Shown: positions 8,282-14,984 of the stretch, in pieces
Numbering within the stretch: the stretch's first letter is position 1
Layout: each line of letters starts with the position of its first letter
NCBI RefSeq assembly: GCF_011045025.1
Contig: NZ_JAAKZX010000108.1
Span: 1-32,160 of the forward strand
Source of the DNA: Streptomyces ureilyticus
GTDB lineage: Bacteria; Actinomycetota; Actinomycetes; Streptomycetales; Streptomycetaceae
Reading direction: 5' to 3'
DNA length: 32,160 nt
The notes under the pieces: model-generated
The model's input: the letters and a program-made list of their open reading frames with translations, nothing else
Told to the model about the DNA's origin: nothing
Databases searched by the model: none
Made by a program: the position numbers and the translations under genes

Positions 8282-10354
8282 ATGGATGAACTCCGCACCG
8301 TAGCCAGCCCTCATCGTCCCTTCTCCCGGCGGGAGTTCACGGCCACCGTCACGGCCGTGGCCGGTACCGCCGCGACCGCGGCGGCGCTCGGTCCGGCCGC
8401 GGCGGGCGAGGCCGTCGCGGCGCCCGCCCAGCCTCAACATGCGCCCGCCCGCCCCCAACACGCGCCCGCCGGGCCGCAGCAGGCGCCCTGTCCGCCGAGA
8501 TCCACCGCCGACTGGGCCACCTGTCTCGCCGTCGCCCGCGCGCTGCTGGTCGTCGATGACGACAACCGGGCGCTCGTGCCGACGTACGAGAAGATCCTCG
8601 ACTCCGGTCTGCCTCGGCCGAAGGCCAAGGGTGTCAAGGGGGCCAAGAAGGTGCTGGTGGTCGGTGCGGGACCGGCCGGGCTTGTGGCGGCCTGGCTGCT
8701 CAAGCGGGCCGGGCACGAGGTCACGCTTCTGGAGGCCAACGGCAATCGGGTCGGTGGGCGGATCAAGACCTTCCGGGCCGGTGGGCATGAGCAGGCGGCG
8801 CAGCCGTTCGCCGATGCGCGGCAGTACGCCGAGGCCGGCGCCATGCGGATCCCCGGCAGCCATCCGCTGGTGATGAGCCTGATCGGCCAACTCGGCCTCG
8901 AGAAGCGGCGGTTCCACCTCGTGGACGTCGACGGCGAGGGCAAGGCCGTCAACAACGCCTGGCTGCACGTCAACGGCATCCGCGTACGCCGCGCCGAGTA
9001 CGCCAAGGCGCCGCGCAAGGTCAACCGGTCCTTCGGGGTGCCGCGCAAGTACTGGGACACGCCCTCCGCGAAGATCCTGCGCGACGCCCTCGACCCCGTA
9101 CGCGACGAGTTCAGCACGGCCGGTCCGGACGGCAAGCGCGTCGACAAGCCCATGCCCGAGCGGGTGCGCGGCTGGGCGCGGGTGATCCAGCGGTACGGGG
9201 ACTGGTCCATGTACCGGTTCCTGACCGAGGGGGCAGGCCTCGACGAGCGCACCATCGACCTCGTCGGCACCCTGGAGAACCTGACCTCACGGCTGCCGCT
9301 GTCCTTCGTGCACAGCTTCATCAGTCAGTCGCTGATCAGCCCGGACACCGAGTTCTGGGAGCTGGCCGGCGGCACGGCGACGCTCCCGGACGCGCTGCTG
9401 CGGGAGGTACGCGACCTGCTGCGCCTCGACCGGCGCGCGACACACATCGAGTACTGGGATCCGGACCGGGACGGCGACACATCACACGTCCGCCCGGGCG
9501 GCCCGCACGTATGGATCGACACCGTGTCCGAGGGGCGCGACGGCAAGGTCGTACGGGAGGAGTTCACGGGTGACCTCGCGATCGTCACCGTGCCGTTCTC
9601 CGGGCTGCGGCAGGTGCAGGTCAGGCCGCTGATGTCGTACGGCAAACGCCGTGCCGTCGCCGAGCTGCACTACGACAGCGCGACCAAGGTGCTGCTCGAA
9701 TTCGCCCGCCGCTGGTGGGAGTTCGACGAGGGTGACTGGAAGCGGGAGCTCGATGCCGTACGCCCCGGGCTGTACGAGGAGTACCGGCGCGGCAAGGCGC
9801 CCGCCGACGGGAGTCTGCTGGGCGCGCATCCGTCGGTGCCGTCCGGGCACATCAGCGACGCCCAGCGCGCTCACTACTCCGCCAACCGCTGGGCCGGCCG
9901 CGACCAGCCCGAGGCGGCGCACATCATCGGCGGCGGCTCCGTCTCCGACAACTCCAACCGCTTCATGATCAACCCGTCGCACCCCATCCCCGGCAGCAAG
10001 GGAGGCGTCGTCCTCGCCTCCTACAGCTGGGCCGACGACGCCTCCCGCTGGGACTCCCTCGACGACGACGCCCGCTATCCGCATGCGCTGCGCGGGCTCC
10101 AGCAGGTGTACGGGCAGCGCGTCGAGGTCTTCTATACGGGCGCCGGGCGCACCCAGAGCTGGCTCCGCGACCCGTACGCGTACGGCGAGGCGTCCGTCCT
10201 CCTGCCCGGCCAGCACACCGAACTCCTCGCCGCCATCCGTGCTCCCGAGGGCCCGCTGCACTTCGCCGGCGACCACACCTCGGTCAAACCGTCGTGGATC
10301 GAGGGGGCGTTGGAGTCGGGCGTGCGGGCGGCACTAGAGGTGCACATGACGTGA
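8282..10354 (+). CDS. Tat-exported flavin L-amino-acid oxidase, L-glutamate oxidase-like
   Basis: A 690-residue FAD-dependent amine oxidase that should oxidise an L-amino acid to the 2-oxo acid, ammonia and hydrogen peroxide. A Tat signal is evident: SRREF (15-19), a hydrophobic Ala-rich segment, then a Pro/Gln/His/Ala repeat (PQHAPA, about 51-69). The FAD dinucleotide fold is GAGPAG (128-133), with EANGNRVGGRIKTF after it and the C-terminal FAD block HFAGDHTSVKPSWIEGA. Segments such as FADARQYAEAGAMR, RRWWEF, WKRELDA and EVFYTGAGRTQSWLRDPYA closely match what I recall of Streptomyces L-glutamate oxidase. The region between PGLYEEY and LLGAHPSV is much shorter than the processing loop of that enzyme. 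Substrate specificity remains open. ATG 8282 is preferred because the Tat motif follows at normal distance; GTG 8243 is possible. Confidence 0.88.
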   Translation: MDELRTVASPHRPFSRREFTATVTAVAGTAATAAALGPAAAGEAVAAPAQPQHAPARPQHAPAGPQQAPCPPRSTADWATCLAVARALLVVDDDNRALVPTYEKILDSGLPRPKAKGVKGAKKVLVVGAGPAGLVAAWLLKRAGHEVTLLEANGNRVGGRIKTFRAGGHEQAAQPFADARQYAEAGAMRIPGSHPLVMSLIGQLGLEKRRFHLVDVDGEGKAVNNAWLHVNGIRVRRAEYAKAPRKVNRSFGVPRKYWDTPSAKILRDALDPVRDEFSTAGPDGKRVDKPMPERVRGWARVIQRYGDWSMYRFLTEGAGLDERTIDLVGTLENLTSRLPLSFVHSFISQSLISPDTEFWELAGGTATLPDALLREVRDLLRLDRRATHIEYWDPDRDGDTSHVRPGGPHVWIDTVSEGRDGKVVREEFTGDLAIVTVPFSGLRQVQVRPLMSYGKRRAVAELHYDSATKVLLEFARRWWEFDEGDWKRELDAVRPGLYEEYRRGKAPADGSLLGAHPSVPSGHISDAQRAHYSANRWAGRDQPEAAHIIGGGSVSDNSNRFMINPSHPIPGSKGGVVLASYSWADDASRWDSLDDDARYPHALRGLQQVYGQRVEVFYTGAGRTQSWLRDPYAYGEASVLLPGQHTELLAAIRAPEGPLHFAGDHTSVKPSWIEGALESGVRAALEVHMT

Positions 10355-10374
10355 CTACTGGCCTGACAGTGCGC

Positions 10375-11031
10375 TCAGAGGCGGCGCATCAGGATCGCCG
10401 TGAACTGCTGGGACGTACCCCAGGGGGTGACATGTTCTTCGCCCGCCGTGTCGACGAGTTCATAGCCGTGGAACTCGGCGGCCAGCTCGGTGTGGGTGTA
10501 GCGGACGATCGGCAGGCCGCTGCAGGTGGTGGGGCCGTCGGGGCCGAAGGTCGCCACTACGAGCCAGCCACCTGGGCGCACGGAGCGGTTCAGGGAGGTC
10601 AGGTAGTCGTCGCGTTCGTCGGGCTCGGTGAGGAAGTGGTAGACGGCGCGGTCGTGCCACAGGGCGTACTCGCGGCCCATGCGCAGGTCGAGGACGTCGG
10701 CCACGGTGAGGGTGACGTCCGCGCCTGCCGGGCCGAGGCGGTCGCGGACGGTCCGGAGGGCGGTGGTGGACAGGTCCACCGCCGTCAGGTCGCGGTAGCC
10801 GCGTTCGAGCAGGTGGTCCACCAGGGTCGACCAGCCGGCGCCCACGTCGATGATCGGCTCGTCGAGGCCGAGCCCGGCCTTGTCGACCAGGCCCAGGGAG
10901 AGCCCCGGGACCGACTGCCACCAGGAGACTCCGTCGACGTCCTTGCTGTCGTGGACGCCTTCCCAGAACTCCGTCCGGGTCGCCGGGTCCTCGGGGCGCT
11001 GGATGCCGTGGCCGTTGCCGTGGTCGGTCAT
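10375..11031 (-). CDS. Class I SAM-dependent methyltransferase
   Basis: A 218-residue Rossmann methyltransferase. The N-terminus FWEGVHDSKDVDGVSWWQ is typical of a widespread small methyltransferase group. Motif I is IIDVGAGWSTLVDHLL, the acidic end of strand 2 is AVDLS, and YALWHDRAVYHFLTEPDERDDYL and WLVVATFGPDGPTTCSGLPIVRY complete the fold. This group is distantly TehB-like, but its substrates are not established. ATG 11031 is supported by TACGGT 6 bases upstream (leaderless). It diverges from the TusA/radical SAM gene across 113 bases, which hints at shared regulation with that operon. It converges on the oxidase gene with a 20-base gap. Confidence 0.83.
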   Translation of the reverse strand: MTDHGNGHGIQRPEDPATRTEFWEGVHDSKDVDGVSWWQSVPGLSLGLVDKAGLGLDEPIIDVGAGWSTLVDHLLERGYRDLTAVDLSTTALRTVRDRLGPAGADVTLTVADVLDLRMGREYALWHDRAVYHFLTEPDERDDYLTSLNRSVRPGGWLVVATFGPDGPTTCSGLPIVRYTHTELAAEFHGYELVDTAGEEHVTPWGTSQQFTAILMRRL

Positions 11032-11037
11032 GGTTCG

Positions 11038-11043
11038 ACCGTA
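11038..11043 (-). promoter_or_regulatory. -10 element of a leaderless promoter (methyltransferase)
   Basis: On the minus strand TACGGT ends 6 bases before ATG 11031. The matching element for the divergent operon is at 11132-11137 (+), so the 113-base gap is a two-way promoter region. Confidence 0.5.
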
Positions 11044-11131
11044 GACCGGGTGGTTCTGCCCCGGCACCCCGGACGGGCGCCGTCATGGTTCGGTAAGGAT
11101 CCAGCCACTGCCTGTCGTGCCCGGCCATGGC

Positions 11132-11137
11132 TACGGT
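11132..11137 (+). promoter_or_regulatory. -10 element of a leaderless promoter (radical SAM operon)
   Basis: TACGGT is followed by 7 bases and ATG 11145. It falls between the two in-frame ATGs (11127 and 11145), which argues that 11145 is the true start and that the operon message is leaderless. Confidence 0.5.
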
Positions 11138-11144
11138 CGGAACC

Positions 11145-12281
11145 ATGGTCGAACTGACAGGTCCGGATCGCGCGTCGACTTCGCCGAATCCCCTCGGCGA
11201 CGTCGATGCCCTGGTCGACGGCGGCGACATGGACTGCGGCAGCGGTCTGCTGCTGCTGATCACCCGCGCGATGCGGCGCCTCGAGCCTGGTCAGCGGCTC
11301 GGCGTGCGCAGCGCCGAGGCGAGTGTCGACGTCGATCTGCCGGTCTGGGCCGAGCTGGTCGGGCATGACGTCGTCACCCGAGTGGCCGAGTCGGAGCAGG
11401 GGCCTTGGTGGTTCGCCGTGAGCAAGGCCGGCAGCACGTCCGGTGGGGGAGACAAGAGCGGGCGTACGGAGCAGCCGGGCACCGTTTTCAGCCAGGGCGA
11501 GCGGACGCCGGTCGGCCGACGCCTGTGGATCTACACCAACTTCGACTGCAACCTCGCCTGCGGCTACTGCTGCGCCGAGTCCTCCCCGAAGGCCGCCGCC
11601 CGGCGCTTCCCACCGGCCCTCGCCGCCGAGGTGTTCGACGAGTTCAGGGCCCAGGGCGGTCGCGAGGTGTTCCTCACCGGCGGCGAGCCCTTCATGCACC
11701 CTGAGCTGGGCACGCTCATCGAGGCGGCGGACGGTCTGGAACGCACCGTGCTGACCAACGGGATGATCTTCGGGAAGGGCACCCGCCGGAAGACCCTCGA
11801 GAGCCTGGACCGCGACGTCGTCCTCCAGATCAGCCTCGACTCGGCCACCCCCGAACTGCACGACCGGCAGCGGGGCGCGGGCTCGTGGGCGCGGGCGCTC
11901 GACGGGATCGAGCTGGCCCGTTCGCTCGGGTTCCGGGTACGGGTGGCCGCCACGCTGTACGACGAGGACCCGAAGGGTGCCGAAGCACTGCACCGGCGCC
12001 TCGACGACGCCCGGATCGCCCCGCCGGACCGCATCATCCGGCCGGTGGCACAGGAAGGCTTCGCCGATACGGGCGTACATGTGGCGCTCGAGAACCTGGA
12101 GCCGGAGCCCACGCTCACCGTGGACGGCGCCTGGTGGCATCCGGTGGCGGTCACCAACCCCCATCTGCGGATCGCCGACGCCCCGCTGCCGCTCGCCGAG
12201 GTCTTCGGGGTCGTACGGGACACGCTCGCCGTCCAGGACGCCGCCGACCGGTCGGGACGAGAGGTGTTCCGCTGTGCCTGA
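11145..12281 (+). CDS. TusA-like domain fused to radical SAM protein
   Basis: A 378-residue two-domain protein. Residues about 18-92 resemble the TusA/SirA/YedF sulfur-carrier fold: MDCGSGLLLLITRAMRRLEPGQ has the conserved Cys31 in the position of the sulfur-carrying cysteine, followed by LPVWAELVGHDVV. After a Gly/Ser linker, residues about 126-330 form a radical SAM core with the cluster motif CNLACGYC (Cys135, Cys139, Cys142, plus an extra Cys143), then FLTGGEPFMHPEL and ISLDSATPELHD. The C-terminus ends in Cys-Ala. It should cleave S-adenosylmethionine through a 4Fe-4S cluster; the substrate is unknown. The fused carrier domain and the neighbouring DoxD-like and PhnD-like genes point to sulfur or selenium chemistry. 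Its stop lies inside the next gene, whose GTG starts 8 bases earlier. Confidence 0.82.
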   Translation: MVELTGPDRASTSPNPLGDVDALVDGGDMDCGSGLLLLITRAMRRLEPGQRLGVRSAEASVDVDLPVWAELVGHDVVTRVAESEQGPWWFAVSKAGSTSGGGDKSGRTEQPGTVFSQGERTPVGRRLWIYTNFDCNLACGYCCAESSPKAAARRFPPALAAEVFDEFRAQGGREVFLTGGEPFMHPELGTLIEAADGLERTVLTNGMIFGKGTRRKTLESLDRDVVLQISLDSATPELHDRQRGAGSWARALDGIELARSLGFRVRVAATLYDEDPKGAEALHRRLDDARIAPPDRIIRPVAQEGFADTGVHVALENLEPEPTLTVDGAWWHPVAVTNPHLRIADAPLPLAEVFGVVRDTLAVQDAADRSGREVFRCA

Positions 12282-13206
12282 CGCAACCACCAGACCTCGT
12301 ACTCGTACGCCCGGACTCGCGCCCCTGCGCTGGCTCCTCGCCCCCGCGACCGACCCCGTCCCACGTCAACAGGCCGTCGCCGCCGCCTTCCTGCGCATCC
12401 TGCTCGGCCTCATGTGGCTCTACAACGTGTCGTGGAAGCGGCCCCCGGACTTCGGCGAGGACACGAACACCGGGCTCTACAAGTTCACCGCCTTCGCCGT
12501 GAACGACCCGGTGTTCCCGCCGTACAGCTGGATCGTGGAGCACGCCGTACTGCCCAACATCGAGGTCTTCGGCTGGGGGGTGCTGATCGCCGAGACCGCG
12601 CTCGCCGTGCTGCTGTTGACGGGTGCGTGGGTGCGGGCTGTCGCGCTGCTCGGTATCGCCCAGTCCCTGGCCATCGGCCTTTCGGTCGCCTATGGGCCGC
12701 ACGAATGGCCATGGGCGTACTGGCTGATGATCGGCGGCCATGTGGTGATCCTGTTCTCCTCGGCGGGGCGGGTGTTCGCCGTCGACGCCGTGCGCTCCCG
12801 CACGGGTTCCGTCCGGGGCCTCGGCCTGGTGTGGGGCGCGGTCGCGGTGGTCGCGGGCGCCGTCACTGTGGCTGGCACGGCCGGCGACGATCCGCTCGAC
12901 CCGCGCGGCTACATCCTCGGGTCCGCCGATCCGTCGCTCAGCCTCGGCGCGTACAACCTCGTCGGTGGCCTCGTACTGCTGGTGGGCGGCGCGCTGGTGC
13001 TCGTGGCCACCCTCGGCCGGCTCGCCTTCCTCGGCTGGGCGGCGGCAGTGGTCGGGGTGGGCGCCGCGCTGTCCCTGTACGCCCAGATCGGCTTCACCGA
13101 ACCCTCCCTGGGCGGCAACGCGACCTCGGCGGCCTTCCTGCTGACGCTCGCCGTGGTCGCCGGGACGGTCGCCGCCGCGCCGGGACGGGCGTCGCCGCGC
13201 GACTGA
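12274..13206 (+). CDS. DoxD/DoxX-like integral membrane protein
   Basis: A 310-residue polytopic membrane protein with about seven or eight hydrophobic segments. The N-terminal half contains FLRILLGLMWLYNVSWKRPPDFGE, a long extracytoplasmic-type loop with YSWIVEHAVLPNIEVFGW, then ETALAVLLLTGAW and the EWPWAYWLMIGGHVVILF segment. This pattern fits the DoxX/DoxD family, which includes the small subunit of thiosulfate:quinone oxidoreductase. The C-terminal half adds further helices of no clear family. The GTG start at 12274 overlaps the radical SAM gene by 8 bases and has GAGAGG upstream, so it is translationally coupled. A role as a membrane redox or quinone-linked partner is an inference from the family and the operon. 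Confidence 0.75.
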   Translation: MPDATTRPRTRTPGLAPLRWLLAPATDPVPRQQAVAAAFLRILLGLMWLYNVSWKRPPDFGEDTNTGLYKFTAFAVNDPVFPPYSWIVEHAVLPNIEVFGWGVLIAETALAVLLLTGAWVRAVALLGIAQSLAIGLSVAYGPHEWPWAYWLMIGGHVVILFSSAGRVFAVDAVRSRTGSVRGLGLVWGAVAVVAGAVTVAGTAGDDPLDPRGYILGSADPSLSLGAYNLVGGLVLLVGGALVLVATLGRLAFLGWAAAVVGVGAALSLYAQIGFTEPSLGGNATSAAFLLTLAVVAGTVAAAPGRASPRD

Positions 13207-13254
13207 GCCCACGCAGCCACGCAGGACCATCAGCAACGTCAGGAAGGCCAGGGA

Positions 13255-14193
13255 GTGTCCATGCCGGTACGACCGATGCCCCGCCGTACGTTCCTCCTCG
13301 GCGCCGGAGCCACCGGTGCGACAGCCCTGCTGAGCGCCTGCGGCGGCAGCGCAAGCGGAAGCGGCAGCGGGTCCCGCTCGCGGCAGCTCGGGATCTCCGC
13401 CATCCCCGATCAGGACCCCGAGCTGCTGAACCGGCTGTATCCGTCGGTGGCCGAGCGGTTCGCCGAGGCGACCGGCCTCAAGGTCACCTATCGCCCCGTC
13501 ACCGACTACACCGCCGTCGTACGTGCCTTCGAGATCGGCGACATCCACCTGGCCTGGATGGGCGGACTGACCGGCGTCCAGGCACGCGACCGCGTACCGG
13601 GCGCCGACGCCATCGCCCAACGCGACATCGACGCCGACTTCCACAGCCTGTTCATCGCTCACAAGGACTCGGGGCTGCGGCCGTTCGCGAAGGCGGACGG
13701 CCTGCGCGACCTCGCGGGACACACGTTCAGCTTCGGCAGCGAGACGTCCACCTCCGGGCGGCTGATGCCCCAGTACTTCATGCGGCAGGCCGGGCTCGAG
13801 CAGAGCGAACTGCGGGGGAAACCGGGGTTCTCCGGCTCCCACGACGCCACCATCGAGGTCGTCGCCCAGGGCAGCTTCGAGGTCGGCGCCGTCAACGAGC
13901 AGGTGTGGAAGGCCACGGTCGAGGCGAAGGAGGTCGACCTGAGCAAGGTGGTCGTGCTGTGGCGCACTCCTGGTTACGCCGACTACCACTGGCTCGTACG
14001 TCCCGATCTCGACGACACCTTCGGCGCCGGTACGCGGAAGAAGGTGCTGGACCTGCTCCTCGGGCTCGACCAGCGGAAGGCCGAGGATGCCGAACTGCTG
14101 AAGCTCTTCGGCGCCAAGTCCTTCGTACCGGCCAAGAATTCCGCGTACGACCGGATCGAGGACGTGGCCCGTGAACTGGGGCTGTTGCGGTGA
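13255..14193 (+). CDS. PhnD-like substrate-binding lipoprotein, putative selenate ABC transporter type
   Basis: A 312-residue extracytoplasmic solute-binding protein. The N-terminus has a twin-arginine motif (PRRTFLLG) and a lipobox LSAC, so it is probably a Tat lipoprotein. The mature part carries AIPDQDPELLNRLYPSV, PVTDYTAVVRAFEIGDI, the highly specific block GGLTGVQARDRVPGADAIAQ, then FSFGSETSTSGRLMPQYF and PGFSGSHDATIEVV. This matches the PhnD/SsuA-like family named putative selenate ABC transporter binding protein. Ligand assignment in that family is itself putative; phosphonate, sulfonate and other oxyanions are alternatives. GTG 13255 has AGGAAGG 7 bases upstream; ATG 13261 is nearly as good. 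It overlaps the ATPase gene by GTGA. Confidence 0.85.
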   Translation: MSMPVRPMPRRTFLLGAGATGATALLSACGGSASGSGSGSRSRQLGISAIPDQDPELLNRLYPSVAERFAEATGLKVTYRPVTDYTAVVRAFEIGDIHLAWMGGLTGVQARDRVPGADAIAQRDIDADFHSLFIAHKDSGLRPFAKADGLRDLAGHTFSFGSETSTSGRLMPQYFMRQAGLEQSELRGKPGFSGSHDATIEVVAQGSFEVGAVNEQVWKATVEAKEVDLSKVVVLWRTPGYADYHWLVRPDLDDTFGAGTRKKVLDLLLGLDQRKAEDAELLKLFGAKSFVPAKNSAYDRIEDVARELGLLR

Positions 14194-14984
14194 GCGGGAC
14201 TTCAGGTGCTCCCGGTGCTCGCGTCGTCCAACTGCGCGGTGCGGGGCGCCGGTTCGGCTCGCACGAGGCGCTGCGTGAGCTGGACCTGACGATCCACGCC
14301 GGGGAACGGGTCGCCGTGCTCGGTACGAGCGGCGCCGGCAAGAGCACGCTCCTGGCGCTGCTGGGCGGCTCGCTGGAACCGACCGCGGGCACGGTGGAGG
14401 TCTTCGGTGAGGATCTCGCGGGGCTGACTGCCGCGCGGCGCCGGCACCTTCAGCGGCGTATCGGCTCGGTGAGCCAGCACCTCGCCCTGATCGAACAGGT
14501 CCGGGTGCTGCACAACGTCAACGCGGGCCGGCTCGGCCAGTGGAGCACCGCCCGCGCCCTGGCCTCGCTCATCTGGCCGCGCTCGCTCGACGTGGTCCGG
14601 GACGCGCTGGACCGGGTCGACCTGGGCTGGGCCCTCCACGAACGCACCGAGCGCCTCTCCGGCGGCGAGCGGCAGCGGGTGGCGATCGCCCGGCTTCTGG
14701 TGCAGTCACCGGAGCTGGTGGTGGCCGACGAGCCGGTCTCCAGCCTCGACCCGGTGCGGGCCGCGGGGATCCTGGGCCTGCTCGGCACGACCTCGGCGAC
14801 CAACGCCTCGTCGAGCACCGCCTCAACTCCCGTACGGACGCTGGTCGTCAGCCTCCATCAGCCCGCGCTCGCCCGCGAGCACTGCACGCGTGTGGTGGGC
14901 CTACGCGAGGGCCGGATCGTCCTCGACCGCCCGGCCGCCGAGGTGCAGGACTCGGCCTTGCACGATCTGTACGAGCTCGTATGA
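14190..14984 (+). CDS. ABC transporter ATP-binding protein (PhnC-like)
   Basis: A 264-residue ATPase subunit with every catalytic motif present: Walker A GTSGAGKST (45-53), Q-loop Gln96 in GSVSQHLALI, signature LSGGERQRVAIA (156-167), Walker B LVVADEP (176-182), D-loop SSLDP, and a switch His in VVSLHQP. It should power the adjacent double permease for uptake of the oxyanion captured by the lipoprotein. The GTG start at 14190 overlaps the binding-protein stop, and its own stop overlaps the permease start, so the three transporter genes are coupled. Confidence 0.92.
   Translation: MSGTSGAPGARVVQLRGAGRRFGSHEALRELDLTIHAGERVAVLGTSGAGKSTLLALLGGSLEPTAGTVEVFGEDLAGLTAARRRHLQRRIGSVSQHLALIEQVRVLHNVNAGRLGQWSTARALASLIWPRSLDVVRDALDRVDLGWALHERTERLSGGERQRVAIARLLVQSPELVVADEPVSSLDPVRAAGILGLLGTTSATNASSSTASTPVRTLVVSLHQPALAREHCTRVVGLREGRIVLDRPAAEVQDSALHDLYELV

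Noticed and set aside
12151..13989. A 612-codon minus-strand open frame across the radical SAM, DoxD-like and binding-protein genes
   Set aside because: It covers three well-supported plus-strand genes and gives only Arg/Gly/Asp-rich sequence without motifs.
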